NCBI RefSeq assembly: GCF_003696305.1
Contig: NZ_RFFK01000011.1
Span: forward strand, 1-64,000
Origin: Pseudomonas sp. AOB-7
Lineage (GTDB): Bacteria > Pseudomonadota > Gammaproteobacteria > Pseudomonadales > Pseudomonadaceae
Direction: 5' to 3'
Length of the DNA: 64,000 nucleotides
A program made the translations under genes and the position numbers. Positions 17,010 through 26,883 of this stretch are shown here, one piece after another (position 1 is the stretch's first letter; the number at the start of each line of letters is the position of its first letter). The notes beneath the pieces were generated by a model that was not told where the DNA came from, made no database searches, and saw only the letters and a list, made by a program, of their open reading frames with translations.

Positions 17010-17126
17010 ATGGCGCGCACCACCTCCTAAGCTGTCCCCATTTTGGGTCGTAATTGCCCGCCCCGCTGCGCCGCAACCCCGCGAAAACCCGCCAGGGCGC
17101 AGAGAACATGCGTCTTTTCGGGGCTT

Positions 17127-17142
17127 TGGTTTGCTTCTTGCA
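17127..17142 (+). promoter_or_regulatory. Candidate sigma-54 promoter of ntrBC
   Basis: TGGTTTG-N4-TTGCA. GG (17128-17129) and GC (17140-17141) have the required 10-bp gap and the -12 half matches TTGCW fully; the -24 half has three mismatches after TGG. The predicted start near 17153 leaves a leader of about 21 bases before the ATG at 17174. This argues against the longer upstream starts for ntrB. Confidence 0.65.
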
Positions 17143-17173
17143 TTTTCCTGCCCATTGCCGGAACGCGCTGCCT

Positions 17174-18258
17174 ATGACCATCAACGACGCTCTGCACCGC
17201 CTGCTACTCGACAACCTGACCACCGCCACCCTGCTGCTCGACAGCCAGCTGCGCCTCGAGTACATGAACCCGGCGGCGGAAATGCTCCTGGCCGTCAGCG
17301 GCCAGCGCAGCCATGGCCAGTTCATCAGCGAGCTGTTCACCGAATCGCCCGAGGCGCTGTCGTCGCTGCGCCAGGCGGTGGAACAGGCGCACCCGTTCAA
17401 CAAGCGCGAGGCGGTGCTGACCTCGGTCACCGGCCAGACCCTGACCGTCGACTATGCCGTCACCCCGCTGTTCAACCGCGGCCAGACCCTGCTGCTGCTG
17501 GAAGTGCACCCGCGCGACCGCCTGCTGCGCATCACCAAGGAGGAGGCGCAGCTGTCCAAGCAGGAGACCACCAAGCTGCTGGTGCGCGGCCTGGCCCACG
17601 AGATCAAGAATCCGCTCGGCGGCATCCGCGGCGCGGCCCAGCTGCTGGCGCGCGAGCTGCCGGAAGAGCACCTGAAGGACTACACCAACGTCATCATCGA
17701 GGAAGCCGACCGGCTGAGAAATCTCGTGGACCGTATGCTCGGCTCGAACAAGCTGCCGTCGCTGGCGATGACCAATATCCACGAGGTGCTGGAGCGGGTC
17801 GCCAACCTGATCGAGGCGGAGAGCCAGGGCGGCATCACTTTGGTGCGCGACTACGACCCGAGCATCCCCGACCTGCTGATCGACCGCGAGCAGCTGATCC
17901 AGGCGGTGCTCAACATAGTGCGCAACGCCATGCAGGCCATCGCCGGGCAGAAACACGACATGGGCCTGGGCCGCATCAGCCTGCGCACCCGCACCCTGCG
18001 CCAGTTCACCATCGGCCACACCCGCCACCGCCTGGTGGTCAAGGTGGAGATCATCGACAACGGCCCGGGCATCCCCGCCGAGCTGCAGGAAACCATCTTC
18101 TACCCCATGGTCAGCGGGCGGGCCGACGGCACCGGCCTGGGCCTGGCCATCACCCAGAACATCATCAGTCAGCACCAGGGCCTGATCGAATGCGAGAGCC
18201 ACCCCGGCCACACCGTGTTCTCGATCTTCCTGCCGCTGGAACAAGGAGCAACCTCGCC

Positions 18259-18262
<4 letters not shown>
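17174..18262 (+). CDS. ntrB: Nitrogen-regulation sensor kinase/phosphatase NtrB
   Basis: A 362-residue cytoplasmic histidine kinase that phosphorylates or dephosphorylates NtrC depending on the PII protein. An N-terminal PAS domain (about 10-110) is followed by a dimerisation/phosphoacceptor helix with H142 in RGLAHEIKNPLGGIRGAAQL. The N, G1 and G2 boxes follow (NIVRNAMQAI, DNGPGIP, GTGLGLAI). The ATG at 17174 gives MTINDALHRLLLDNLTTATL, the expected N-terminus; an upstream start at 17054 would add 40 residues and lie before the sigma-54 promoter. Its stop overlaps the ntrC start by four bases (ATGA), so the two are translationally coupled. Confidence 0.97.
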
Positions 18263-19692
<1,430 letters not shown>

Positions 19693-19706
19693 TCCGCGAG
19701 CACAAC

Positions 19707-19737
19707 AAAAAAGGGCATCCCGCGGGATGCCCTTTTT
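19707..19737. terminator. Bidirectional terminator between ntrC and the TM2 gene
   Basis: Perfect 15-bp stem AAAAAGGGCATCCCG/CGGGATGCCCTTTTT with a one-base centre, flanked by A- and T-tracts. A copy of the GTAGGGTGCGCC repeat (19740-19760) follows directly. Confidence 0.92.
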
Positions 19738-19765
19738 CGTAGGGTGCGCCGTGCGCACCACGCGA

Positions 19766-20164
19766 TCAACCGCGCTGCGCGTTCTTGATCGAGATCTGCG
19801 TATTCAGCGTCCAGAAGTCGTAGAGCACGCCGAGCAGGAACAGGCCGCCGGTCAGCAGATAGAGGATTCCGGTGAGCCACTTGCCCTGGTACATGCGGTG
19901 CACACCGAAGATGCCGAGGAAGGTCAGCAGGATCCAGGCGACGTTGTAGTCGGTATCGCCGGCGGTAAAGCGCAGGTCGGCTTCACGGTCCATCGAAGGG
20001 ATCAGGAACAGGTCGATTATCCAGCCGATGAACAGCAGGCCGAGGGTGAAGAACCAGATGGTGCCGGTCACCGGCCTGCCGTAGTAGAAACGGTGCGAAC
20101 CGAGGAAGCCGAAAATCCACAGCAGGTAGCCGATCAGCTTGCTGTGGGTGTCCTGTCGTTGCAT
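19766..20164 (-). CDS. TM2-domain membrane protein
   Basis: A 132-residue inner-membrane protein with two TM2 units. The first (SKLIGYLLWIFGFLGSHRFY..GRPVTGTIWFFTLGLLFIGWIID, residues about 8-52) and the second (YNVAWILLTFLGIFGVHRMYQGKWLTGILYLLTGGLFLLG, about 74-113) repeat the same pattern of helix, G-x-HR-x-Y turn, helix. The DRF-like motif after TM2 domains appears as IDLFLIPSM. Family members are widespread and uncharacterised in bacteria. It is divergent from the LexA-controlled radical SAM operon, with 136 bp between them. Confidence 0.88.
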   Translation of the reverse strand: MQRQDTHSKLIGYLLWIFGFLGSHRFYYGRPVTGTIWFFTLGLLFIGWIIDLFLIPSMDREADLRFTAGDTDYNVAWILLTFLGIFGVHRMYQGKWLTGILYLLTGGLFLLGVLYDFWTLNTQISIKNAQRG

Positions 20165-20266
20165 GGCAATCTCCTTGTGCGATGGACAGTGTCAGACGCC
20201 CCACTCTACGCAAGGTTTCCCCCGCCCGCCCAGCGCCAATGACTTGATAGGGCTGCGACGCCCATA

Positions 20267-20286
20267 TACTGTATATAAAAACAGTA
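20267..20286. promoter_or_regulatory. LexA (SOS) box upstream of the radical SAM operon
   Basis: TACTGTATATAAAAACAGTA: CTG and CAG half-sites with ten bases between them and the full TACTG/CAGTA extension, matching the E. coli consensus very closely. It ends 14 bp before the ATG at 20301, so LexA bound here would block transcription into the radical SAM gene. The TM2 gene start is about 100 bp away on the other side, so control of that gene is less likely but possible. Confidence 0.92.
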
Positions 20287-20300
20287 TTCGAGCGCCCGCC

Positions 20301-21512
20301 ATGCAACTGATCGAGAAGCTCACCATCCTCGCCGACGCCGCCAAGTACGACGCCTCCTGCGCCAGCAGCGGCGCGCCCAAGCGCAGCTCCAAGGGCCAGG
20401 ACGGCATCGGTTCGACCAACGGCATGGGCATCTGCCACAGCTACACGCCGGACGGCCGCTGCGTGGCGCTGCTGAAGATACTGCTGACCAACTTCTGCCT
20501 GTACGACTGCCAGTACTGCATCAACCGCCGCTCCAGCGACGTGCCGCGCGCCCGTTTCAACCCCGAGGAAGTGGTCAGGCTGACCCTGGATTTCTACAAG
20601 CGCAACTGCATCAGCGGCCTGTTCCTCAGCTCCGGCATCATCCGCTCGGCCGACTACACCATGGAGCAGCTGATCCGCGTCGCCCGCCTGCTGCGCCAGG
20701 AGCACCAGTTCCGCGGTTACATTCATCTGAAGACCATCCCCGATGCCGCACCGGAGCTAATCGCCGAGGCCGGCCTGTATGCCGACCGCCTCAGCGTCAA
20801 TATCGAGCTGCCCAGCGAAACCAGCCTGATCCGCCTGGCGCCGGAAAAGAACGTCGCCAGCATCCACCAGGCCATGCACAGCATTCATCTCGGCGAGCGC
20901 GAGGCCCAGGAGGAACGCCGCGCGCCGCGCTTCGCCCCGGCCGGGCAGAGCACGCAGATGATAGTCGGCGCCGACGCCACCGACGACAGCACCATCCTGC
21001 ACAACGCCCAGAGCCTGTATCACGACTACCGCCTGCGGCGCGTCTACTACTCGGCCTTCAGCCCGATTCCGCAGAGCCCGAAGACGGTGCCCTTCGATGC
21101 GCCACCGCTGCTGCGCGAACACCGCCTGTACCAGGCGGATTTCCTTATGCGCGGCTATGGCTTCAGCGCTAGCGAACTGCTGGCCGGCCCCGGCAACCTG
21201 GCGCTGGACATCGACCCCAAGCTGGCCTGGGCGCTGGCCAATCGCGAGCAGTTTCCGGTGGATCTGAACCGCGCCGATGAATCATTGATCGCCCGCGTAC
21301 CGGGCATCGGCGTGCTCAGCGCGCGGCGCCTGGGCGCGTTGCGTCGCGAACGGCGCATCCGCTACGAAGACCTCAAGCGCCTGCGCTGCGTGCTGGAAAA
21401 GGCCAAGCCCTTTATCGTCACCCAGGACTACCGCCCGCCGCGGGCCGAACACGAATCCCTGGTGCTGCGCCAGCAACTGCGCGACACCCCGGCGCAGATG
21501 GCCCTGTGGTGA
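20301..21512 (+). CDS. Putative DNA modification/repair radical SAM protein with C-terminal helix-hairpin-helix
   Basis: A 403-residue radical SAM enzyme of the family annotated as putative DNA modification/repair radical SAM protein (TIGR03916). The [4Fe-4S]/SAM motif is C66-x3-C70-x2-C73 (CLYDCQYC); two earlier cysteines (C20, C45) and C54 are also conserved-looking. The C-terminus (about residues 317-355, VDLNRADESLIARVPGIGVL) has a helix-hairpin-helix typical of DNA-binding repair proteins. The ATG was chosen because it gives the family start MQLIEKLTILADAAKYD and lies just after the LexA box. The stop overlaps the next gene (TGATG). The reaction is unknown. Confidence 0.93.
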   Translation: MQLIEKLTILADAAKYDASCASSGAPKRSSKGQDGIGSTNGMGICHSYTPDGRCVALLKILLTNFCLYDCQYCINRRSSDVPRARFNPEEVVRLTLDFYKRNCISGLFLSSGIIRSADYTMEQLIRVARLLRQEHQFRGYIHLKTIPDAAPELIAEAGLYADRLSVNIELPSETSLIRLAPEKNVASIHQAMHSIHLGEREAQEERRAPRFAPAGQSTQMIVGADATDDSTILHNAQSLYHDYRLRRVYYSAFSPIPQSPKTVPFDAPPLLREHRLYQADFLMRGYGFSASELLAGPGNLALDIDPKLAWALANREQFPVDLNRADESLIARVPGIGVLSARRLGALRRERRIRYEDLKRLRCVLEKAKPFIVTQDYRPPRAEHESLVLRQQLRDTPAQMALW

Positions 21513-22399
21513 TGCACAGCCTGCGTTTCGACGGCAGCTTCGCCACCTGGCGCCAGGCCGCGCGGCGCGCCCTGTTGCAGGGCCTTGCACCGCATCAGCT
21601 GCAATGGCTGGACGAAGAGGCGGCGCCTGGCCTGTTCGACCAGCCCGCCGAACGCGCGCCGCAGCCCAGCGGCCGCCTGCGTGTCTCCCCCGAATTGCTC
21701 GACTTGCTGGAAAGCGCTGCGCAGTACCGTGGCGAGGAGCGCTGGAGCCTGCTCTACCGCGTGCTCTGGCGCTTCGTGCAGGGCGAGCGCAGCGCCGTGC
21801 TGGCCGGCGACCCCGACGGCAGCGAGCTGCATCGCCGGCTCAAGGCGGTGCGCCGCGAGGCGCATCACCTGCATGCCTTCGTGCGTTTCCAGCCATGCAA
21901 GGCAACAGGCGCGCCGGACTTCGTCGCCTGGTTCGAACCGGCGCACGACATCCTCGCCGCGGCCAGCGGCCACTTCGCCGAGCGCCTGGGAAAGCACAGC
22001 TGGCTGATCGCCACGCCGCGTGACGGCGTTTACTGGGATGGCCAGCGCCTGCAGCACGAGCGCCGCTGCCCGGCGCAGTGGCGAGCCTGGGCAGAGCAGC
22101 CCGAGGATGACGGCCAGGCCCTGTGGCGTGCCTATTACGGCAGCACCTTCAACCCGGCCCGGCTCAACCGCACGGTGCTGCAGCAGCACCTGCCGCTGAG
22201 ATTCTGGAAGCACCTGCCTGAAGGGCCATTGATCCCGCAACTGATGAGCGAAGCGCGCGCCGGCGCGCAACGCGATGGCCAGGCATTGGTGCTGGCGGGC
22301 AGGAAGGGCAAACGCATTGGCGGGATAAACGAAGGGGACGCATCGCGTCCCCCGTCTGGCAGCGTCAGCGGAAGCGTCGGCCCGGATCTTCCTCGCTGA
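21512..22399 (+). CDS. DUF4130 protein (uracil-DNA-glycosylase-like family), partner of the radical SAM protein
   Basis: A 295-residue protein of the DUF4130/TIGR03915 family, described only as a probable DNA metabolism protein and usually encoded next to TIGR03916 radical SAM genes. The N-terminal half (FDGSFATWRQAARRALL.., YRGEERWSLLYRVLWRFVQ) is specific to the family. The middle (EAHHLHAFVRFQP, WFEPAHDILAAASGHFAERLG, WLIATPRDGVYWDG) is the part related in fold to uracil-DNA glycosylases. The start on the last base of the upstream stop gives translational coupling; a GTG two codons earlier is possible. The last 35 bp overlap the 3' end of pilU on the other strand. Function is unknown. Confidence 0.9.
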   Translation: MHSLRFDGSFATWRQAARRALLQGLAPHQLQWLDEEAAPGLFDQPAERAPQPSGRLRVSPELLDLLESAAQYRGEERWSLLYRVLWRFVQGERSAVLAGDPDGSELHRRLKAVRREAHHLHAFVRFQPCKATGAPDFVAWFEPAHDILAAASGHFAERLGKHSWLIATPRDGVYWDGQRLQHERRCPAQWRAWAEQPEDDGQALWRAYYGSTFNPARLNRTVLQQHLPLRFWKHLPEGPLIPQLMSEARAGAQRDGQALVLAGRKGKRIGGINEGDASRPPSGSVSGSVGPDLPR

Positions 22400-23510
22400 C
22401 CTCCAGCGCCAGGCCCTGGGACATGCTGGTCAGGTGGTCGCCGTCGGTTTCCGAGCCGAGCTTGATCATCAGGCGCAGGTCGTTGGCCGAGTCGGCGTAG
22501 AGCAGCGCGTCTTCGTAGGTGATCTCGCCCTGGGTGTAGAGGTTGTACAGTGCCTGGTCGAAGGTCTGCATGCCCTGCTCGGTGGAGCGCTTCATCAGGC
22601 CCTTGAGCTCGTGCACCTCGCCCTTGCGGATCAGGTCGGCGGCCAGCGGGGTGTTGATCAGCACCTCGATCACCGCGCGGCGACCTTTGCCATCCGGGGT
22701 TGGAATCAGTTGCTGAGCGACGATGGCCTTGAGGTTGAGCGACAGGTCCATCCACACCTGGTTCTGCCGATCGGCCGGGAAGAAGTTGATGATGCGGTCC
22801 AGCGCCTGGTTGGCGTTGTTGGCATGCAGGGTGGCCAGACACAGGTGGCCGGTTTCGGCGAAAGCCACGGCGTGGTCCATGGTCTCGCGGGTCCGCACCT
22901 CGCCGATCAGGATCACGTCCGGCGCCTGGCGCAGGGTGTTCTTCAGCGCCACCTCGAAGGACTCGGTGTCGATGCCCACCTCGCGCTGGGTGACGATGCA
23001 GTTCTGGTGCTGGTGGATGTACTCGATCGGGTCTTCGATGGAGATGATGTGGCCGCTGCTGTTCTTGTTGCGGTAGCCGATCATCGCCGCCAGCGAGGTG
23101 GACTTGCCGGTACCGGTGGCGCCGACGAACAGCACCAGGCCGCGCTTGGTCAGTGCCAGTTTCTTGAGGATTTCCGGCAGCTTGAGGTCGTCGATGGTGG
23201 GGATGTTGGTCTCGATGCGGCGCAGCACCATGCCCACCAGGTTGCGCTGATAGAAGGCGCTGACGCGGAAACGGCCGATGCCGCGGGCGCTGATGGCGAA
23301 GTTGCACTCGTGGTTCTCGGCAAAATCGCGGCGCTGCGCCTCGTTCATCACGCCGAGCACGGTCTCGCGGGTCTGCTCCGGCGACATGGCGTTCTTGGTC
23401 ACCGGCATGATCTTGCCGTTGACCTTCATCGACGGCGGTACGCCAGCGGTGATGAACAGGTCGGAGCCGCCTTTTTCCACCATCAGGCGCAGCAGTTTTT
23501 CGAATTCCAT
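22365..23510 (-). CDS. pilU: Type IV pilus retraction ATPase accessory PilU
   Basis: A 381-residue hexameric secretion-type ATPase, paralogue of PilT, which assists pilus retraction at the inner-membrane base of the type IV pilus. Walker A is GATGTGKST (about residues 129-137). It also has an Asp box (HIISIEDPIEYIH), Walker B (PDVILIGEVR) and a His box (TGHLCLATLHANNA). The tail of about 40 residues after the core (ALEVSEEDPGRRFR) is typical of PilU rather than PilT. It is 127 bp downstream of pilT on the same strand, with an REP pair between them. Its 3' end overlaps the convergent DUF4130 gene by 35 bp. Confidence 0.95.
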   Translation of the reverse strand: MEFEKLLRLMVEKGGSDLFITAGVPPSMKVNGKIMPVTKNAMSPEQTRETVLGVMNEAQRRDFAENHECNFAISARGIGRFRVSAFYQRNLVGMVLRRIETNIPTIDDLKLPEILKKLALTKRGLVLFVGATGTGKSTSLAAMIGYRNKNSSGHIISIEDPIEYIHQHQNCIVTQREVGIDTESFEVALKNTLRQAPDVILIGEVRTRETMDHAVAFAETGHLCLATLHANNANQALDRIINFFPADRQNQVWMDLSLNLKAIVAQQLIPTPDGKGRRAVIEVLINTPLAADLIRKGEVHELKGLMKRSTEQGMQTFDQALYNLYTQGEITYEDALLYADSANDLRLMIKLGSETDGDHLTSMSQGLALEVSEEDPGRRFR

Positions 23511-23563
23511 CGTCGTTCTCGCAGCTTGGTGAGCAATGCCGTTCGGCAGCCATCTGCCGAATC

Positions 23564-23629
23564 GTAGGAGCGAGCTCTGCTCGCGAACAGGGTAACGCCA
23601 AAAGCTTCGCTCGCGATGCTCGCTCCTAC
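23564..23629. repeat. REP inverted pair between pilT and pilU
   Basis: GTAGGAGCGAGCTCTGCTCG and the imperfect inverted copy ending GCTCGCTCCTAC face each other across about 20 bases. This is the GTAGGAGCGAGC class of Pseudomonas REP sequence in the usual head-to-head pairing. It may weaken read-through from pilT to pilU or stabilise the 3' end of pilT mRNA. Confidence 0.8.
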
Positions 23630-23637
23630 ACCAGTTC

Positions 23638-24672
23638 CTAGAGGCTTTCCGGGCTCTTGGCCTTCTCGCGCGCGCTGTCGCGGCTGACCAGGCCCTTGGC
23701 CACCAGGGTCTTGAGGCAGGCGTCGAGGGTCTGCATGCCCAGCGAACCGCCGGTCTGGATCGCCGAGTACATCTGCGCCACCTTGTCCTCGCGGATAAGG
23801 TTACGGATCGCCGGGGTGCCGATCATGATCTCGTGGGCCGCCACCCGGCCGCCGCCGATCTTCTTCAGCAGCGTCTGCGAGATCACCGCCTGCAGCGATT
23901 CCGAGAGCATGGAGCGGACCATGGATTTTTCTTCGGCGGGGAACACGTCGACCACCCGGTCGATGGTCTTCGCCGCGCTGGTGGTGTGCAGGGTGCCGAA
24001 CACCAGGTGACCGGTTTCCGCGGCGGTCAGCGCCAGGCGGATGGTTTCCAGGTCGCGCATCTCGCCCACCAGGATGATGTCCGGGTCTTCCCGCAGCGCC
24101 GAACGCAGGGCCTCGGAGAAGCCGTGGGTGTCGCGGTGCACCTCGCGCTGGTTGACCAGGCACTTCTTCGACTCGTGAACGAATTCGATCGGGTCTTCGA
24201 TGGTGAGGATGTGGTGGTACTTGTTGCTGTTGAGGTAGTCGAGCATCGCCGCCAGGGTGGTCGACTTGCCCGAACCGGTGGGACCGGTGACCAGCACCAG
24301 GCCGCGCGGCACGTCGGTGATCTTGCGGAACACCTCGCCCATGCCGAGGTCTTCCATGGTCAGCACCTTCGACGGAATGGTCCGGAACACCGCACCGGCG
24401 CCGCGGTTCTGGTTGAAGGCGTTGACCCGGAAACGCGCCACGCCCGGCACCTCGAAGGAGAAGTCGGTCTCGAGGAACTCTTCGAAGTCCTTGCGCTGCT
24501 TGTCGTTCATGATGTCGTAGATCAGCGCGTGCACCTGCTTGTGGTCCAGCGGCGGCAGGTTGATCCGGCGAACATCGCCGTCGACGCGGATCATCGGCGG
24601 CAGACCGGCCGAGAGGTGCAAATCCGACGCGCCTTGCTTGGCGCTGAAGGCAAGCAGCTCGGTAATATCCAT
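23638..24672 (-). CDS. pilT: Type IV pilus retraction ATPase PilT
   Basis: A 344-residue hexameric ATPase that disassembles pili and powers twitching motility. Walker A is GPTGSGKST (about 129-137), the Asp box HILTIEDPIEFVH, Walker B PDIILVGEMRD, the His box TGHLVFGTLHT, and the conserved AIRNLIRE helix of PilT is present (AIRNLIREDKVAQM). The ATG at 24670-24672 gives MDITELLAFSAKQGASDLHL, with GGGGAG upstream; a start four codons earlier has no advantage. It is divergent from yggS with 74 bp between them, the order known from P. aeruginosa. Confidence 0.97.
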   Translation of the reverse strand: MDITELLAFSAKQGASDLHLSAGLPPMIRVDGDVRRINLPPLDHKQVHALIYDIMNDKQRKDFEEFLETDFSFEVPGVARFRVNAFNQNRGAGAVFRTIPSKVLTMEDLGMGEVFRKITDVPRGLVLVTGPTGSGKSTTLAAMLDYLNSNKYHHILTIEDPIEFVHESKKCLVNQREVHRDTHGFSEALRSALREDPDIILVGEMRDLETIRLALTAAETGHLVFGTLHTTSAAKTIDRVVDVFPAEEKSMVRSMLSESLQAVISQTLLKKIGGGRVAAHEIMIGTPAIRNLIREDKVAQMYSAIQTGGSLGMQTLDACLKTLVAKGLVSRDSAREKAKSPESL

Positions 24673-24746
24673 GGGACTCCCCAATTACAAGCAAGCAGGT
24701 AGAATGCCGCGAACCCTCAAACGGCCGGGCTGATAGAGCGCAGGTA

Positions 24747-25442
24747 ATGTCCACGATAGCAGAGAATATTGCAAAGGTCGGAGCGCGCATCCGTGAGGCG
24801 GCGCAAGCCTCGCAGCGCAATCCGCTGGATATCGGCCTGCTCGCGGTGAGCAAGACCAAACCCGCCGCCGTCATCCGCGAAGCCTATGCCGCCGGCCTGC
24901 GCGACTTCGGCGAAAACTACCTGCAGGAAGCCCTGGACAAACAGGCCGAGCTGACCGACCTGCCCTTGATCTGGCACTTCATCGGCCCCATTCAGTCGAA
25001 CAAGACCCGGCCCATCGCCGAGCATTTCGCCTGGGTACACTCCGTGGATCGCCTGAAGATCGCCCAACGCCTGTCCGACCAGCGCCCGGCGCAGCTGCCG
25101 CCGCTGAATATCTGCCTGCAGGTCAACGTCAGCGGCGAGCCCAGCAAGTCCGGCTGCAGCCCGGACGAGCTCCCGGCCCTGGCACAGGCGGTTACACAAC
25201 TGGCCAACCTGCGCCTGCGCGGATTGATGACAATCCCCGAGCCGACCGACGACGTCGCCGCCCAACACCAAGCCTTCGCCCGCCTGCGCCAGTTGCGCGA
25301 TGATCTGGCACTGAACCTCGACTGCCTGTCCATGGGCATGAGCCATGACCTGGAGGCCGCCATCGCCGAGGGCGCCACCTGGGTGCGCATCGGCACCGCG
25401 CTGTTCGGCGCCCGCGATTACGGCCAGTCCGCCGCCCACTGA
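24747..25442 (+). CDS. yggS: PLP homeostasis protein YggS (PLPBP family)
   Basis: A 231-residue single-domain PLP-binding protein that buffers pyridoxal phosphate and affects amino-acid and vitamin B6 balance; it has no known catalytic activity. PLP forms a Schiff base with K36 in LLAVSKTKP. Other family motifs are GENYLQEA (about 56-63), WHFIGPIQSNK, and GMSHDLEAAI near the C-terminus, which binds phosphate. It heads a tight same-strand series yggS-proC-yggT-yggU, likely one operon, and is divergent from pilT. Confidence 0.95.
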   Translation: MSTIAENIAKVGARIREAAQASQRNPLDIGLLAVSKTKPAAVIREAYAAGLRDFGENYLQEALDKQAELTDLPLIWHFIGPIQSNKTRPIAEHFAWVHSVDRLKIAQRLSDQRPAQLPPLNICLQVNVSGEPSKSGCSPDELPALAQAVTQLANLRLRGLMTIPEPTDDVAAQHQAFARLRQLRDDLALNLDCLSMGMSHDLEAAIAEGATWVRIGTALFGARDYGQSAAH

Positions 25443-25460
25443 TATAAAGGAAGCCACCGC

Positions 25461-26279
25461 ATGAGCAACCCGATCATCGCCTTCGTCGGCGCCGGCAACA
25501 TGGCCGCCAGCCTGATCGGCGGCCTGCGCGCCCAGGGCACCCCGGCCAGCGCGATCCGCGCCAGCGAACCGAACGCCGAGCAGCGCCAGCGCCTGCACGC
25601 CGAGCACGGCATCGCCCTGTTCGAAAGCAATGCCGAGGCCATCGCCGGCGCCGAGCTGATCGTCCTGGCGGTCAAGCCGCAGGTGATGAAGGCGGTGTGC
25701 CTGGACCTGGCGCCGCACCTGCAACCGGGCCAGCTGATCGTCTCCATCGCCGCCGGCATCGCCTGCGCCAGCCTGGAGCGCTGGCTGGGTCAGCGCCCCG
25801 TGGTGCGCTGCATGCCCAATACCCCGGCGCTGCTGCGCCAGGGCGTTTCCGGGCTGTACGCCAACGCCCGGGTCAGCAGCGCACAAAAGGCCCAGGCCGA
25901 ACAGCTGCTGAGCGCCGTGGGCCTGGCCCTGTGGCTGAACGACGAGGCGCAGCTCGACGCGGTGACCGCGGTGTCCGGCAGCGGACCGGCCTATTTCTTC
26001 CTGCTGATCGAGGCCATGACCGCCGCCGGCGAGCGGCTCGGCCTGCCGCATGAGACCGCCGCCCGCCTGAGCATCCACACCGCGCTGGGCGCCGCGCGCA
26101 TGGCCAGCGAGAGCGATGTCGACGCCGCCGAGCTGCGCCGCCGGGTCACCTCGCCGAACGGCACCACCGAGGCGGCGATCGAGACGTTCCAGGCCGGCGG
26201 CTTCGAAGCGCTGGTGCAACAGGCGCTGAATGCCGCCGCCAACCGTTCGGCCGAACTGGCCGAGCAACTGGGTCAATAA
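25461..26279 (+). CDS. proC: Pyrroline-5-carboxylate reductase
   Basis: A 272-residue NAD(P)H enzyme that makes L-proline from pyrroline-5-carboxylate, the last step of proline synthesis. The Rossmann fold starts with FVGAGNMAASLIGGL (residues about 8-22). The C-terminal dimerisation domain carries AVSGSGPAYFF and the VTSPNGTTEAAI signature near residue 235. AAAGGAAG precedes the ATG, 18 bases after the yggS stop. Co-transcription with yggS, a PLP protein, is common in bacteria. Confidence 0.97.
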   Translation: MSNPIIAFVGAGNMAASLIGGLRAQGTPASAIRASEPNAEQRQRLHAEHGIALFESNAEAIAGAELIVLAVKPQVMKAVCLDLAPHLQPGQLIVSIAAGIACASLERWLGQRPVVRCMPNTPALLRQGVSGLYANARVSSAQKAQAEQLLSAVGLALWLNDEAQLDAVTAVSGSGPAYFFLLIEAMTAAGERLGLPHETAARLSIHTALGAARMASESDVDAAELRRRVTSPNGTTEAAIETFQAGGFEALVQQALNAAANRSAELAEQLGQ

Positions 26280-26288
26280 GGAGTTTGC

Positions 26289-26882
26289 ATGTCCGGATTC
26301 ATCGAAGCCCTCATCTACATCATCCAGACCCTCGGCAGCCTATACCTGCTGATCGTGCTGCTGCGCTTCATCCTGCAACTGGTGCGCGCCGATTTCTACA
26401 ACCCGCTCAGCCAGTTCATCGTCAAGGCCACGCAGCCGCTGCTGACCCCGCTGCGCCGGGTGATCCCCGGCATCGCCGGACTGGACCTGGCCTCGCTGGT
26501 GCTGGCCATCCTGGTGCAGCTGCTGCTGATGCTGGTGACCCTGACGCTGATGGGTTACAACGCCGGCGGCTTCCTCCTGCAACTGCTGGTGTGGTCGGTG
26601 ATCGGCGTTACCTCGCTGTTCCTCAAGGTGTTCTTCTTCGCCCTGATCGTCAGCGTGATCCTCTCCTGGGTCGCCCCGGGCAGCTACAACCCCGGCGCGC
26701 AACTGGTCAACCAGATCTGCGAGCCGGTGCTGGCGCCGTTTCGCAAGCTGCTGCCGAACCTCGGCGGCCTGGACATCTCGCCGATCTTCGCCTTTATCGC
26801 GATCAACCTGGTGGACCGCTTCGTCATCGGCAACCTGGCCGCCATGACCGGCCTGCCGCCGATGCTCAGCCCCTTCCTGTGA
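26289..26882 (+). CDS. yggT: YggT family integral membrane protein
   Basis: A 197-residue inner-membrane protein with two YggT units. Each has the pattern of a first helix, an LLRFILQLVRADFYNPLSQF-like amphipathic segment, and a second helix; the second unit has VILSWVAPGSYNPGAQL then CEPVLAPFRKLLP. About four membrane spans are visible. The family is linked to osmotic shock tolerance and cell-envelope functions, but its role is not settled. The start follows AAGGAG, 9 bases after the proC stop. Confidence 0.93.
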   Translation: MSGFIEALIYIIQTLGSLYLLIVLLRFILQLVRADFYNPLSQFIVKATQPLLTPLRRVIPGIAGLDLASLVLAILVQLLLMLVTLTLMGYNAGGFLLQLLVWSVIGVTSLFLKVFFFALIVSVILSWVAPGSYNPGAQLVNQICEPVLAPFRKLLPNLGGLDISPIFAFIAINLVDRFVIGNLAAMTGLPPMLSPFL

Positions 26883-26883
26883 G

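Noticed and set aside
17054..17173. Earlier start for ntrB at 17054
   Set aside because: It would add 40 residues absent from the family and lies upstream of the predicted sigma-54 start site.
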